Source of the DNA: Balneolaceae bacterium
Lineage (GTDB): Bacteria; Bacteroidota; Rhodothermia; Balneolales; Balneolaceae
Assembly: GCA_007126675.1 (NCBI GenBank)
Contig: SLAU01000013.1
Span: 1 to 11,902 of the forward strand
Direction: 5' to 3'
DNA: 11,902 nucleotides
The notes below the pieces were generated by a model. That model saw nothing but the letters and a program-made list of their open reading frames with translations. It had not been told where the DNA came from and did no database searches. Each line of letters begins with the position of its first letter. Positions within the stretch are counted from its first letter, which is position 1. Shown piece after piece: positions 1 through 6,776 of this stretch. A program made the translations under genes and the position numbers.

Positions 1-680
1 CCGTCAAGAATTACCATTTTATCCGCAGCCAGTTCTACACTGTAAACTTTTACTGCGTCCGGAAGATTTGGAGATCCTATCTCCTCTTCAAAATCTAAGA
101 TTACCTTTACGTTAAATTGGGGTTGTTCTTCTATTTCCTGTAAAATATCGATCGATTTCAGAAACATACCGATCGGGCCTTTATCATCTGAAGCGGAGCG
201 TGCAAATATTCTCCATTCATGATCAATTTCACCATCAATATGATCCCATGAGATAATTTCCCAATCTCCGGTATCGGTTTTTTTCTTCAGCACAGGGTCA
301 AACGGATCAGGCTGTGACCATCTTGCAGGATCAACCGGCTGGCCGTCAGCATGCATGTAAAATAAAACAGTAGGTAACGATTCATCAAATTCCATACCCG
401 CTAAAAGAAGCGGAGGTCCTTCTGTTTCGAGAATGGTTATAGTGAAGCCGCGATCTGAAAATGCGTTATCCATCCAGGCAACATTTGCAGCCACATGCTC
501 TGGATTTGTGCCGATATTTGGAACCGACAACATATCCCGCAATTCATGAATGGCATCAGCAAGATGAGTTTTTGTAAGCTCACTGATTCTGTCTTTATCT
601 AACTGTTGTGAAAAAACGGTTGATAAAGAAGTGATTAAAAATATAAGGGAGGTGGTCAGACAGAAGCGATATATTTTCAT
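1..680 (-). CDS. Secreted M20-family metallopeptidase, N-terminal part (cut by window edge)
   Basis: Read from the ATG at 680 down to position 1, this frame stays open for 226 codons and leaves the window, so the C-terminal half is missing. Residues 1-25 form a signal peptide (basic start, hydrophobic core to about residue 23, then SQQ), which predicts export to the periplasm. The M20 dinuclear-zinc motifs are in order: a His-x-Asp motif in YMHADGQPVD (H110, D112), the bridging Asp in SASDDKGP (D165), and the general-base/ligand Glu pair in FEEEIGSPN (E199, E200). This order and spacing fit the carnosinase/dipeptidase branch of M20, which hydrolyses dipeptides or other small amide substrates; the exact substrate cannot be told. 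The gene follows the ABC ATPase gene by 65 bases on the same strand, with a stem-loop in the gap, so it may be the next transcription unit or a read-through gene. Family call is firm; specificity is open. Confidence 0.88.
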   Translation of the reverse strand, partial: MKIYRFCLTTSLIFLITSLSTVFSQQLDKDRISELTKTHLADAIHELRDMLSVPNIGTNPEHVAANVAWMDNAFSDRGFTITILETEGPPLLLAGMEFDESLPTVLFYMHADGQPVDPARWSQPDPFDPVLKKKTDTGDWEIISWDHIDGEIDHEWRIFARSASDDKGPIGMFLKSIDILQEIEEQPQFNVKVILDFEEEIGSPNLPDAVKVYSVELAADKMVILD

Positions 681-689
681 TTGGTATCA

Positions 690-719
690 TACATTTGGTT
701 AACAATCAAACCAAATGTA
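690..719 (-). promoter_or_regulatory. Stem-loop immediately upstream of the M20 peptidase start
   Basis: An 11-bp perfect inverted repeat (arms 690-700 and 709-719, 8-nt loop) lies between the ABC ATPase stop and the M20 start codon at 680. No T-run follows on either strand, so it is not a classic intrinsic terminator. The 8-mer ACCAAATG occurs in the minus-strand arm (699-692) and again at 685-678, where its ATG is the M20 start codon; its inverse is the other arm (710-717). It may be an operator, a structure masking the ribosome site, or a processing/termination hairpin. The pairing is seen directly; the role is inferred. Confidence 0.45.
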
Positions 720-745
720 ATAAATCTGTACTAACGAAAGTACTT

Positions 746-1477
746 TTAGGCAGTTTCGAGAACTATATCTTTATTCGCCAGAACAGGATTTTCGACCGGT
801 TCATCAGTTTCAATAATTCCGTCTCTGAGCCTGATAATTCTGCGTGCGTGTTCGGCAATATCATTTTCGTGTGTAACGAGAATAATCGTATTACCGGCTC
901 TGTATAACTCTTCAAACAGATTCATTATCTCTTCGCCGGTTTTTGTATCAAGATTACCGGTTGGCTCATCGGCAAGCAGTATTGACGGATTGTTAACCAG
1001 TGCCCTGGCAATGGCCACACGCTGTCTTTGTCCACCGGAAAGCTCATTCGGTTTATGATCCAGACGATCACCTAATCCAACTTTTTCAAGAGTTTCAACC
1101 GCTCTTTTTTTACGTTCACTGCTTTTTACGCCGGAATAGATTAAGGGAAGTTCAACATTGCTCAAACAATCGGTTCTGGGTAACAGGTTAAAAGTTTGAA
1201 AAACAAATCCGATCTCTCGATTTCGTGCATCTGCAAGTTCGGCGTCATTTAGTTCACTAACATTATTGCCGTTCAGAATATACGTTCCTTCGGTAGGTGT
1301 ATCGAGACAACCAATCATGTTCATCAGCGTAGATTTGCCTGAACCTGACGGCCCCATAACTGCAATGTACTCATTCTTGTTGATGTCGAACGAAACGCCA
1401 TTCAGAGCTTTAACCTGAGTTTGCCCCATCTGGTAGATCTTTTTCAGATCACGTATTTGAATTACTGCATCACTCAT
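746..1477 (-). CDS. ABC transporter ATP-binding protein, MacB/LolD type
   Basis: This is a 243-residue stand-alone nucleotide-binding subunit that powers the MacB/FtsX-type permeases encoded upstream in the same cluster. All ABC motifs are intact: Walker A GPSGSGKST (42-50), Q-loop Gln94 in FVFQ, signature LSGGQ (146-150), Walker B ILLADE (166-171), D-loop NLD (175-177) and switch His203 in VTHE. The pattern LLADEPTGNLD is typical of the MacB/LolD/FtsE group. The length is normal for a lone ATPase, whereas E. coli MacB carries this domain fused to its membrane part. The ATG overlaps the stop of the adaptor gene by one base (TAATG), which fixes the start and suggests translational coupling. 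It is the last gene of the export cluster. The transported substrate cannot be read from the sequence. Confidence 0.95.
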   Translation of the reverse strand: MSDAVIQIRDLKKIYQMGQTQVKALNGVSFDINKNEYIAVMGPSGSGKSTLMNMIGCLDTPTEGTYILNGNNVSELNDAELADARNREIGFVFQTFNLLPRTDCLSNVELPLIYSGVKSSERKKRAVETLEKVGLGDRLDHKPNELSGGQRQRVAIARALVNNPSILLADEPTGNLDTKTGEEIMNLFEELYRAGNTIILVTHENDIAEHARRIIRLRDGIIETDEPVENPVLANKDIVLETA

Positions 1478-2850
1478 TATCTGCCTCCGGCTAATTGCAC
1501 TTGTTGTCTGTTTGTTACTTTAATTACATCGCCGTCTTCAAGCTCACGAGATAAAACTCTGTAGCTGCCTGTAACCACTTCTTCGCCCTCGTCCAGGCCA
1601 CTCATAACCTGAATGTGTGTATTATCACTGATTCCGGTTTGAACCTGCTTCATCCTGGCGGTTCCATTATCATTTACAAAAACGACTCTGCGAAAATCTT
1701 CGCTTGCTGATGATCTTCTTGTTTGGCTGCTTGCTTCCTCTATCTGTTCATCAGTATCATCTTTTTCCAAATCCGCAAAATTTCGAACCGTAACTGATTG
1801 TATCGGAACAGCTACCACATCGTATACAGTATTAGCCATAATATCAACCGTACCTGACATTCCGGGCTTGAAATTAGCAACAAAATCACGATCAGGTGTC
1901 TCCTGGTCAGAAACCTGTACAATCAGGTCATCGGAAGCATCCTGTAAATTATGCGGTGAAGTAATCCGGATTTTAACTTTATAATTGGTAACCTGGTCAG
2001 CCGAACTGCTTCCCGTTATATCGGCTGAGTTTGCAATTTCAGTTACAATCCCTTCAAAAATACGGTTCGGATAAGCATCTACCTGAATTTCAGCTGTATC
2101 TGAGAGAGATACATTTACGATATCATTTTCATTTACATCCACATTAATTTCCATCTGTTCCATTCGGGCAATTCGCATCATTTCGGTACCGGCAGTTTGT
2201 GCCTGTCCTAACACCCTTTCGCCGCGCTCTACATCAAGTTTACTGATCGTTCCGTTTTTAGGAGCCCTGATCACCGTTTGCTGAAGTTCCTCTTCGGCTC
2301 TTCGGAGTTGTGCCCGAACACTTTCTATCTGATATTCAGAGGCTTTAAAATTGGATTTTCGTGCCTCAAAGTTATTCTTGGATTGCAAATACTCGAGTGT
2401 GGAAATTAAATTTCGATCATTCAGCTGTTTATTTTTCAGATATTCTGATTCAGCCTGAAGCTTATTAGCACGAGCCTCTTCCATTCGGGATCGTTGTGAT
2501 AATAGTGAAGCATTTAACTCGTCAATCCGGGCTTCATAAATATCCGGTTTAATGCGAAGAAGAAGATCGCCTTCCCGAACAAAGTCTCCCTCACGCACAT
2601 TCAATTCTATAATTTCTCCCGAAACATCCGGACGAATTGTTACTTCAACTTCCGGTTGAATACGTCCTGAAGCTGAAACAATCTGCGTTATTGTTCGAAT
2701 CTCAGCATTCGCTGTTTGTACTTCAAACTCACGGTCAGGGCGATCCATCCAGCCCATTGCGTTGGCAACAATACCAACTACTATAAGCAGTATAAATAGC
2801 CCGCCAAGTACTTTAAAAAGCTTCTTTGTCGCAGATTGTTTCTTAGCCAT
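1477..2850 (-). CDS. Membrane-fusion (periplasmic adaptor) protein, HlyD/MacA family
   Basis: This adaptor should bridge the inner-membrane ABC permeases and the TolC-like outer-membrane channel. Of 457 residues, 12-29 form one N-terminal membrane anchor after a Lys-rich start. Residues about 66-100 (VSGEIIELNVREGDFVREGD) and 193-228 (RAPKNGTISKL) are the two halves of the biotinyl/lipoyl-like domain. They flank a charged alpha-hairpin coiled coil at about 105-192. A beta-barrel follows at about 232-340, and a membrane-proximal domain at about 386-447. Between these last two lies an unusual acidic, Ser-rich linker (about 358-385, including EKDDTDEQIEEASS) likely to be disordered. The gene is 11 bases downstream of the TolC-family gene and overlaps the ATPase gene by one base, so the three are almost certainly co-transcribed. 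No strong Shine-Dalgarno precedes the start. Confidence 0.93.
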   Translation of the reverse strand: MAKKQSATKKLFKVLGGLFILLIVVGIVANAMGWMDRPDREFEVQTANAEIRTITQIVSASGRIQPEVEVTIRPDVSGEIIELNVREGDFVREGDLLLRIKPDIYEARIDELNASLLSQRSRMEEARANKLQAESEYLKNKQLNDRNLISTLEYLQSKNNFEARKSNFKASEYQIESVRAQLRRAEEELQQTVIRAPKNGTISKLDVERGERVLGQAQTAGTEMMRIARMEQMEINVDVNENDIVNVSLSDTAEIQVDAYPNRIFEGIVTEIANSADITGSSSADQVTNYKVKIRITSPHNLQDASDDLIVQVSDQETPDRDFVANFKPGMSGTVDIMANTVYDVVAVPIQSVTVRNFADLEKDDTDEQIEEASSQTRRSSASEDFRRVVFVNDNGTARMKQVQTGISDNTHIQVMSGLDEGEEVVTGSYRVLSRELEDGDVIKVTNRQQVQLAGGR

Positions 2851-2861
2851 CGGATTCAGTT

Positions 2862-4223
2862 TTAATTTATTTGTATATCAGCTGTGACGCGGCCCAGGTA
2901 GTAGTCAAGAATTTTTTCCTGGAACACGAAATTGTAAATAGTCTGGATACGGTTTGATTGCGCCTGCACAAAATTTGCATTGGCCTGATTCAGCTCAATA
3001 AGGGTTGATGCACCAATTTCGTATCGTTGCAGCTCAGTTTCATACGCTCTCTCGGCCGCCCTCAGAGCTTTCTCGGTTGATTCGAGCTGCTTAACAATCG
3101 ACTGGTAGTCATTGTAAGCCTGCCTTACCTCCTCGCTTACCTGGAACCTGATATTATCCAGTTCAAGCCGGCTGTTTTTAAGCTGTATTTGAGCACTTTG
3201 CATTGAAGTGCGATTATTCCAGCGGTTAAAAATCGGTATCTGCAAAGTGAAGCCTGCAGTGCGTGTAACACTTCTGTCAAAAAACTGATCAGAGAAATCA
3301 ACCGAACGTCCAGTTAAGGGGTCCGTTAGCTGATCACTGTACCTGCTTGACAAACTTGCACTTGCTGAAAGGCTTGGAAGCATATTAGATCTCTGAATTC
3401 GAATTTCGTTGATGTTGCTTTCAATTTCATATTCCTGGGCCCTGTAATCGCTGCGCGACTCTAGTGCTGTCTGAATCAATTCCTGCAGATTCAAATCGAT
3501 AGGAACTAGTGAAAGATCTTCCGCTTCAGGCAGAACGGTTATTACATCGGTGATCGACTCATCCTGCATGATTCTAAGCAGTTGAGCAATGCTAACATCC
3601 AAAGCATTTTGCCGCTGTACAATTTCAAGTTCGTCACTGGCAACCGTCGCTTCCTGGTTGAAAAGGTCAACAGTTGGCCGTGCACCTACTTCTACCTGTG
3701 CACTAACCTGCTCGAGCTGACTCATTGAGGCTTCAAGAGTAACTTCAGCTATATCTAAAAGTTGCTCATTTAACACTACCTGCAGATAACGGCTGGCGGT
3801 CTCAAAAATGATATTTTCTCTTAAGCGCTGCAGTCTCTCTTCCTGTGATAATTTTGATGCTTCAGTACTTCTTAAATTTGCAATATTTCTGAAGCCGGTG
3901 AATATCGGAATATTAGTAGATATGTTACCTGAAACGGCATATGTTACCCTGTCTTCAAATGCCAAGTCTTCAGGAATAAAATCAAGACCGGCCTGACGGG
4001 TACCGCTGAACTGTGCGTTCAATGAAGGAAGAAAGTCTGCCCTTGCACTCCAGATTCTTGTTTCAGCAAGATCAAGATTATTTTCAGCTTGCCTTAGTTG
4101 AAAGTTGTTGGTGAGAGCAAGATCAATAGCATCTTCAATAGTTAATTCTGTTGCCGTTTGTGCGTTTGCATAAAAAGGTGTTAAAAGAAATAGAAGTAAG
4201 CCTGTTATAAAGAATTTATTCAT
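2862..4223 (-). CDS. TolC-family outer-membrane efflux protein
   Basis: This 453-residue protein is the outer-membrane exit duct of the tripartite exporter. Residues 1-21 form a signal peptide with an ANA-Q cleavage site. The mature protein shows the two-fold OEP repeat: one long helical/beta half up to about residue 210 and a second from about 240 to 445. Typical elements are LTIEDAIDLALTNNFQLRQA near the N-terminus and NRIQTIYNFVFQEKILDYYLG near the C-terminus, and the heptad-rich helices would form the periplasmic tunnel. There is no lipobox Cys, so unlike OprM/NodT proteins it is not predicted to be lipidated. It is the first gene of the TolC-adaptor-ATPase group. The 118-base gap upstream, AT-rich and with a poorly defined hairpin, could hold a promoter, but I see no convincing consensus. 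Confidence 0.94.
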   Translation of the reverse strand: MNKFFITGLLLFLLTPFYANAQTATELTIEDAIDLALTNNFQLRQAENNLDLAETRIWSARADFLPSLNAQFSGTRQAGLDFIPEDLAFEDRVTYAVSGNISTNIPIFTGFRNIANLRSTEASKLSQEERLQRLRENIIFETASRYLQVVLNEQLLDIAEVTLEASMSQLEQVSAQVEVGARPTVDLFNQEATVASDELEIVQRQNALDVSIAQLLRIMQDESITDVITVLPEAEDLSLVPIDLNLQELIQTALESRSDYRAQEYEIESNINEIRIQRSNMLPSLSASASLSSRYSDQLTDPLTGRSVDFSDQFFDRSVTRTAGFTLQIPIFNRWNNRTSMQSAQIQLKNSRLELDNIRFQVSEEVRQAYNDYQSIVKQLESTEKALRAAERAYETELQRYEIGASTLIELNQANANFVQAQSNRIQTIYNFVFQEKILDYYLGRVTADIQIN

Positions 4224-4341
4224 GGTAATCGTTAATTACTCGTTTTATGGGTTACACGATAAAGTTTAAGCAGAGTTGCAGAAAAAAAATTCTTTATCGA
4301 AAAAACAATACGTTTTTTAACAAAGAGGTTCTCTGATACAT

Positions 4342-4752
4342 TCAGGAGTCTAAAAAATCCTCATCTGAACCTTTACCGGATCGGCTTTTTTTTAGCCGGG
4401 GGATTAATTCAGAGTCAACGTAGTCAGAAATTAATTCAATTGCGCGTCGCGCTGCCAGTTTTTTCAGTTCAACTGTAATTAAGGAGGTAAGAGAATCACT
4501 TTTATTTGCTGTACTATTCTTTCTTCGCCTTCCGCCCGTACCCGATCCAAGTACAAAACCCGTTAGTACAGCAAAACTCACTGCTACAAATGGGCGTTTT
4601 TTTATGCGCTGTATGGGTTTCATAGTACTATCAACACGCTTTTTTACTCTCTCAGTTTTTTTAGCAAACTTATTTTCCAGGCGTTTTATCTCCTTTTCGA
4701 GATCAGCTTTTCTGGCTTTGATATCGGAAACTGATTTTTCTTTAGAATTCAT
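4342..4752 (-). CDS. Small coiled-coil plus transmembrane protein, YqjK-position hypothetical
   Basis: I do not recognise a named family. From the ATG at 4752 it encodes 136 residues: a very Lys/Glu-rich segment (about 7-43) likely to form a coiled coil, one hydrophobic segment (about 54-71, PFVAVSFAVLTGFVLGSG) resembling the glycine-rich membrane helix of DUF883 proteins, an Arg/Lys/Ser stretch, then an amphipathic helix (LKKLAARRAIELISDYVD) and a charged tail. The frame is open upstream to a double ATG at 4803/4800, with further ATGs at 4779 and 4770. I chose 4752 because it leaves only 4 bases after the preceding stop (4757) and has GGAG 12 bases upstream; the longest form would overlap the preceding gene by 47 bases. 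Its position as third of a DUF883-DUF1469-x set matches E. coli yqjK, though homology to YqjK is not shown. An envelope structural or stress role is inference. Confidence 0.75.
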   Translation of the reverse strand: MNSKEKSVSDIKARKADLEKEIKRLENKFAKKTERVKKRVDSTMKPIQRIKKRPFVAVSFAVLTGFVLGSGTGGRRRKNSTANKSDSLTSLITVELKKLAARRAIELISDYVDSELIPRLKKSRSGKGSDEDFLDS

Positions 4753-4756
4753 CAGT

Positions 4757-5158
4757 TTATTTTTCTCCATTGGATTCATTTTCTTGTTTGTTCGTCTCAT
4801 CATCTAATCCAAATGGCAATCTGCTCAAAAGATCTGCCTGAATTTGATTTTCTAATCGCCTGAATCGAATTCTGTAAAAAAGAATACCAGACAATAAAAG
4901 CGGCAAAGCTGCAATAAAAAAGCCTGCTCCATAACTTTGCAAAATAGAGCCAAGGTAAAAACCGAGAGACATCCAAAGTATAAGCAAGCCGCCACAAATC
5001 ATCAGTAAAGCAATTACTTTTTGGATAGATTCAGCTATTACCGCACTTATTTGTTCAGTGATTGTTATTGAAAAAAGCTGAATACGGTGCTCAATATACA
5101 TTTTTATATCGTGAGCAAAACCTTCATCAACTTCTTCATTTTGATCAAATTCAGACAT
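4757..5158 (-). CDS. YqjE-like / phage-holin-III-fold (DUF1469) inner-membrane protein
   Basis: The 133-residue protein has an acidic N-terminus, an amphipathic helix (about 16-45, including EHRIQLFSITITEQ) and two closely spaced transmembrane helices (about 47-71 and 75-97). A basic RIRFRR follows, then a charged cytoplasmic tail. This layout matches the DUF1469 family (Phage_holin_3_6), which includes E. coli YqjE. Despite the family name, chromosomal members are not known lysis proteins, and no endolysin or phage gene is nearby. It starts 12 bases after the DUF883-like gene and ends 4 bases before the preferred start of the next small gene, so the three form one translational unit. In E. 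coli, yqjD-yqjE-yqjK have the same order. The molecular role is unknown; envelope homeostasis is a guess from context. Confidence 0.8.
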   Translation of the reverse strand: MSEFDQNEEVDEGFAHDIKMYIEHRIQLFSITITEQISAVIAESIQKVIALLMICGGLLILWMSLGFYLGSILQSYGAGFFIAALPLLLSGILFYRIRFRRLENQIQADLLSRLPFGLDDETNKQENESNGEK

Positions 5159-5170
5159 ATTTCGTCAATC

Positions 5171-5374
5171 TCATTTGAAGATTTTTGCAATAACAAATCC
5201 GGCTAGCGCACCTATTAAAACACTTTTGATCGGATTCTTCCGAATCATTAGTTCGGCATCTGTTTTTAACTCATCAAACCGCTCGCCTAAATTTTCAGCA
5301 TCCAGTAATTCTCTCCCTTCATGAATAACATCTTCTAATTCATCATTAAGGTCATTCAGGATATTGTCTTCCAT
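5171..5374 (-). CDS. Small YqjD/ElaB-like (DUF883) membrane-anchored protein
   Basis: This 67-residue protein has an acidic helical N-terminal part (about 1-44), then an Arg-Lys-Asn-Pro turn and one C-terminal glycine-containing membrane helix (about 50-66, SVLIGALAGFVIAKIFK). DUF883 proteins such as E. coli YqjD, ElaB and YgaM share this tail-anchored design. They are usually about 100 residues, so this is a short version with a reduced N-terminal helix. E. coli members have been reported to bind ribosomes at the inner membrane in stationary phase; whether that applies here is unknown. It heads a three-gene set 173 bases downstream of the permease pair, so it could be expressed from its own promoter or by read-through. 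No clear Shine-Dalgarno is seen. Confidence 0.75.
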   Translation of the reverse strand: MEDNILNDLNDELEDVIHEGRELLDAENLGERFDELKTDAELMIRKNPIKSVLIGALAGFVIAKIFK

Positions 5375-5547
5375 GATATTATATGTCTAAGTTTATGTTT
5401 ATATGTTGAAAATAAGGTGTTGAGGGGTAACGAAAAAGATTTATTGAAAAATGTTTTCAGAGTTCCGTGAATATTAAATACCAGATAACAAATTTAAAAC
5501 TTTTGCACCCAGTGCTCCGATAGCCTAATCTAAAAAGTAGTAGCCTT

Positions 5548-6774
5548 TTACTCGTAACGCAAGCTTTCTATAGGGTCGAGCTGCGCCGCTTTGAAAGCCG
5601 GATATACACCAAACAGTACTCCGATGATGGTCATTCCTATTATCCCGCCAATTGCAGACACCCAGGGTACTACGATACTTGAATCGAGCCAAAGAGCTGC
5701 TGCATTACCTAATAACATACCTGCAATAATACCTATCACTCCACCGATCTGGCACAGAGCAATCGACTCCATCAGGAATTGAGATACGATAGCTTTTTTT
5801 GTGGCACCCACAGCTTTTCTTATCCCGATCTCTCTTGTTCTCTCTGTTACTGAAACCAGCATAATATTCATAACACCAATACCGGCACCCAGAAGCACGA
5901 TCCCTCCTATTACAAATCCAATTGTGTAAAGTATTCCTGTGAAAGAGTCGAACGCCCCGCCAAGTGTTTCATTTGTGGTAATCTCAAAATCGTTTGGGTC
6001 TGCAGGGTCAACTTTCCTGATTGCCCGCAACACTCCTGTCAGCTCATCAATTGCAGCTGCAACAGTTTCTACCGAACCGGCCCGTACCTGAATACCAATA
6101 TTTTGATTTCTCCCATAAATACCCGCAGCCAGTGTGTAGGGTATTACTACAAACCGGTCCAGTGTAGATCCAAATACATTCCCTTTAGCTTCCGTTACGC
6201 CAATTACAGTATATCGTCTTCCTTCAATCCGGATTTCTTTGCCCAAAGGGTTTTCCCGTTCAAAAAGTGCTGAAGCTACATCAGCACCTATAATTGCAAC
6301 CGGGTTTGCATTGTCGATCTCCTCAATCAAAAAGTTGCGGCCTTCTTCAATATTATAGGCATTGTTTGATAAATAATGCTCATTCCCGCCACGTATACCA
6401 ATATTTGGCTCCGTTTCAAGCTCACCGTAAGTCACTCTTGTAGTACGATAGGTGCGATCCGGGCCTATTTCACTAGTCCCTTCACTTAAATCTCTGAGGC
6501 GCTCCATCTGATGGATCGTAATATCCTCTCTGTTCCGGTACTTCTCCCAATCGGTAGGCCCCATTGAAATAGCCGGCATTTTTGAAACTGTGATCACATC
6601 GCCACCCATCAGGCTCAGGGTATCTTTGAAATAGGTATCGAGCACCATTACTGCTGTATTGGCACTAATGATTGCAAATACCCCAACGGAAATGGCAAGC
6701 AGAGTAAGGGAAGAGCGCAGTTTATTAGCGCTTATAGAATCAAATGCCTGTTTGAATACTTCAAAAATTCTCAT
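5548..6774 (-). CDS. MacB/FtsX-family ABC transporter permease (second of pair)
   Basis: This 408-residue protein is the membrane subunit of an ABC exporter without its own ATPase domain. TM1 (about 22-45) is followed by a large periplasmic MacB_PCD domain (about 46-278), then three helices (about 281-308, 332-356 and 372-392). The cytoplasmic coupling segment TERTREIGIRKAVGA (310-324), which contacts the ATPase, is intact, and the chain ends DPIESLRYE. Four helices with the periplasmic domain between TM1 and TM2 is the type VII ABC (MacB/LolCE) fold, which pushes substrates from the periplasm by mechanotransmission rather than moving them across the inner membrane. It begins 2 bases after the stop of the first permease, which implies coupled translation and probably a heterodimer. 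The matching ATPase, adaptor and TolC partner lie downstream on the same strand. Substrate unknown. Confidence 0.93.
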   Translation of the reverse strand: MRIFEVFKQAFDSISANKLRSSLTLLAISVGVFAIISANTAVMVLDTYFKDTLSLMGGDVITVSKMPAISMGPTDWEKYRNREDITIHQMERLRDLSEGTSEIGPDRTYRTTRVTYGELETEPNIGIRGGNEHYLSNNAYNIEEGRNFLIEEIDNANPVAIIGADVASALFERENPLGKEIRIEGRRYTVIGVTEAKGNVFGSTLDRFVVIPYTLAAGIYGRNQNIGIQVRAGSVETVAAAIDELTGVLRAIRKVDPADPNDFEITTNETLGGAFDSFTGILYTIGFVIGGIVLLGAGIGVMNIMLVSVTERTREIGIRKAVGATKKAIVSQFLMESIALCQIGGVIGIIAGMLLGNAAALWLDSSIVVPWVSAIGGIIGMTIIGVLFGVYPAFKAAQLDPIESLRYE

Positions 6775-6776
6775 GA

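Noticed and set aside
728..743. GTACT/AGTAC hairpin right after the ABC ATPase stop
   Set aside because: Five A/T-rich pairs with a 6-base loop and no T-run; not distinguishable from chance.
4300..4318. Possible terminator hairpin AAAAAAC/GTTTTTT after the small membrane triad
   Set aside because: The 7-bp stem has only one G-C pair and would be too weak; the T-rich tract that follows on the minus strand is not directly adjacent.
4757..5158. Prophage lysis (holin) gene
   Set aside because: The fold matches the phage-holin-III family name, but no endolysin, spanin or structural phage gene is nearby, and neighbours match the chromosomal yqjDE arrangement.
5378..5383. TATAAT hexamer on the minus strand before the DUF883-like gene
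   Set aside because: It is only 3 bases from the start codon, so transcription would begin inside the gene, and no properly spaced -35 was found.
5505..5515. Small GCAC/GTGC hairpin downstream of the permease pair
   Set aside because: Only a 4-bp stem with a 3-base loop and no T-run; likely chance.
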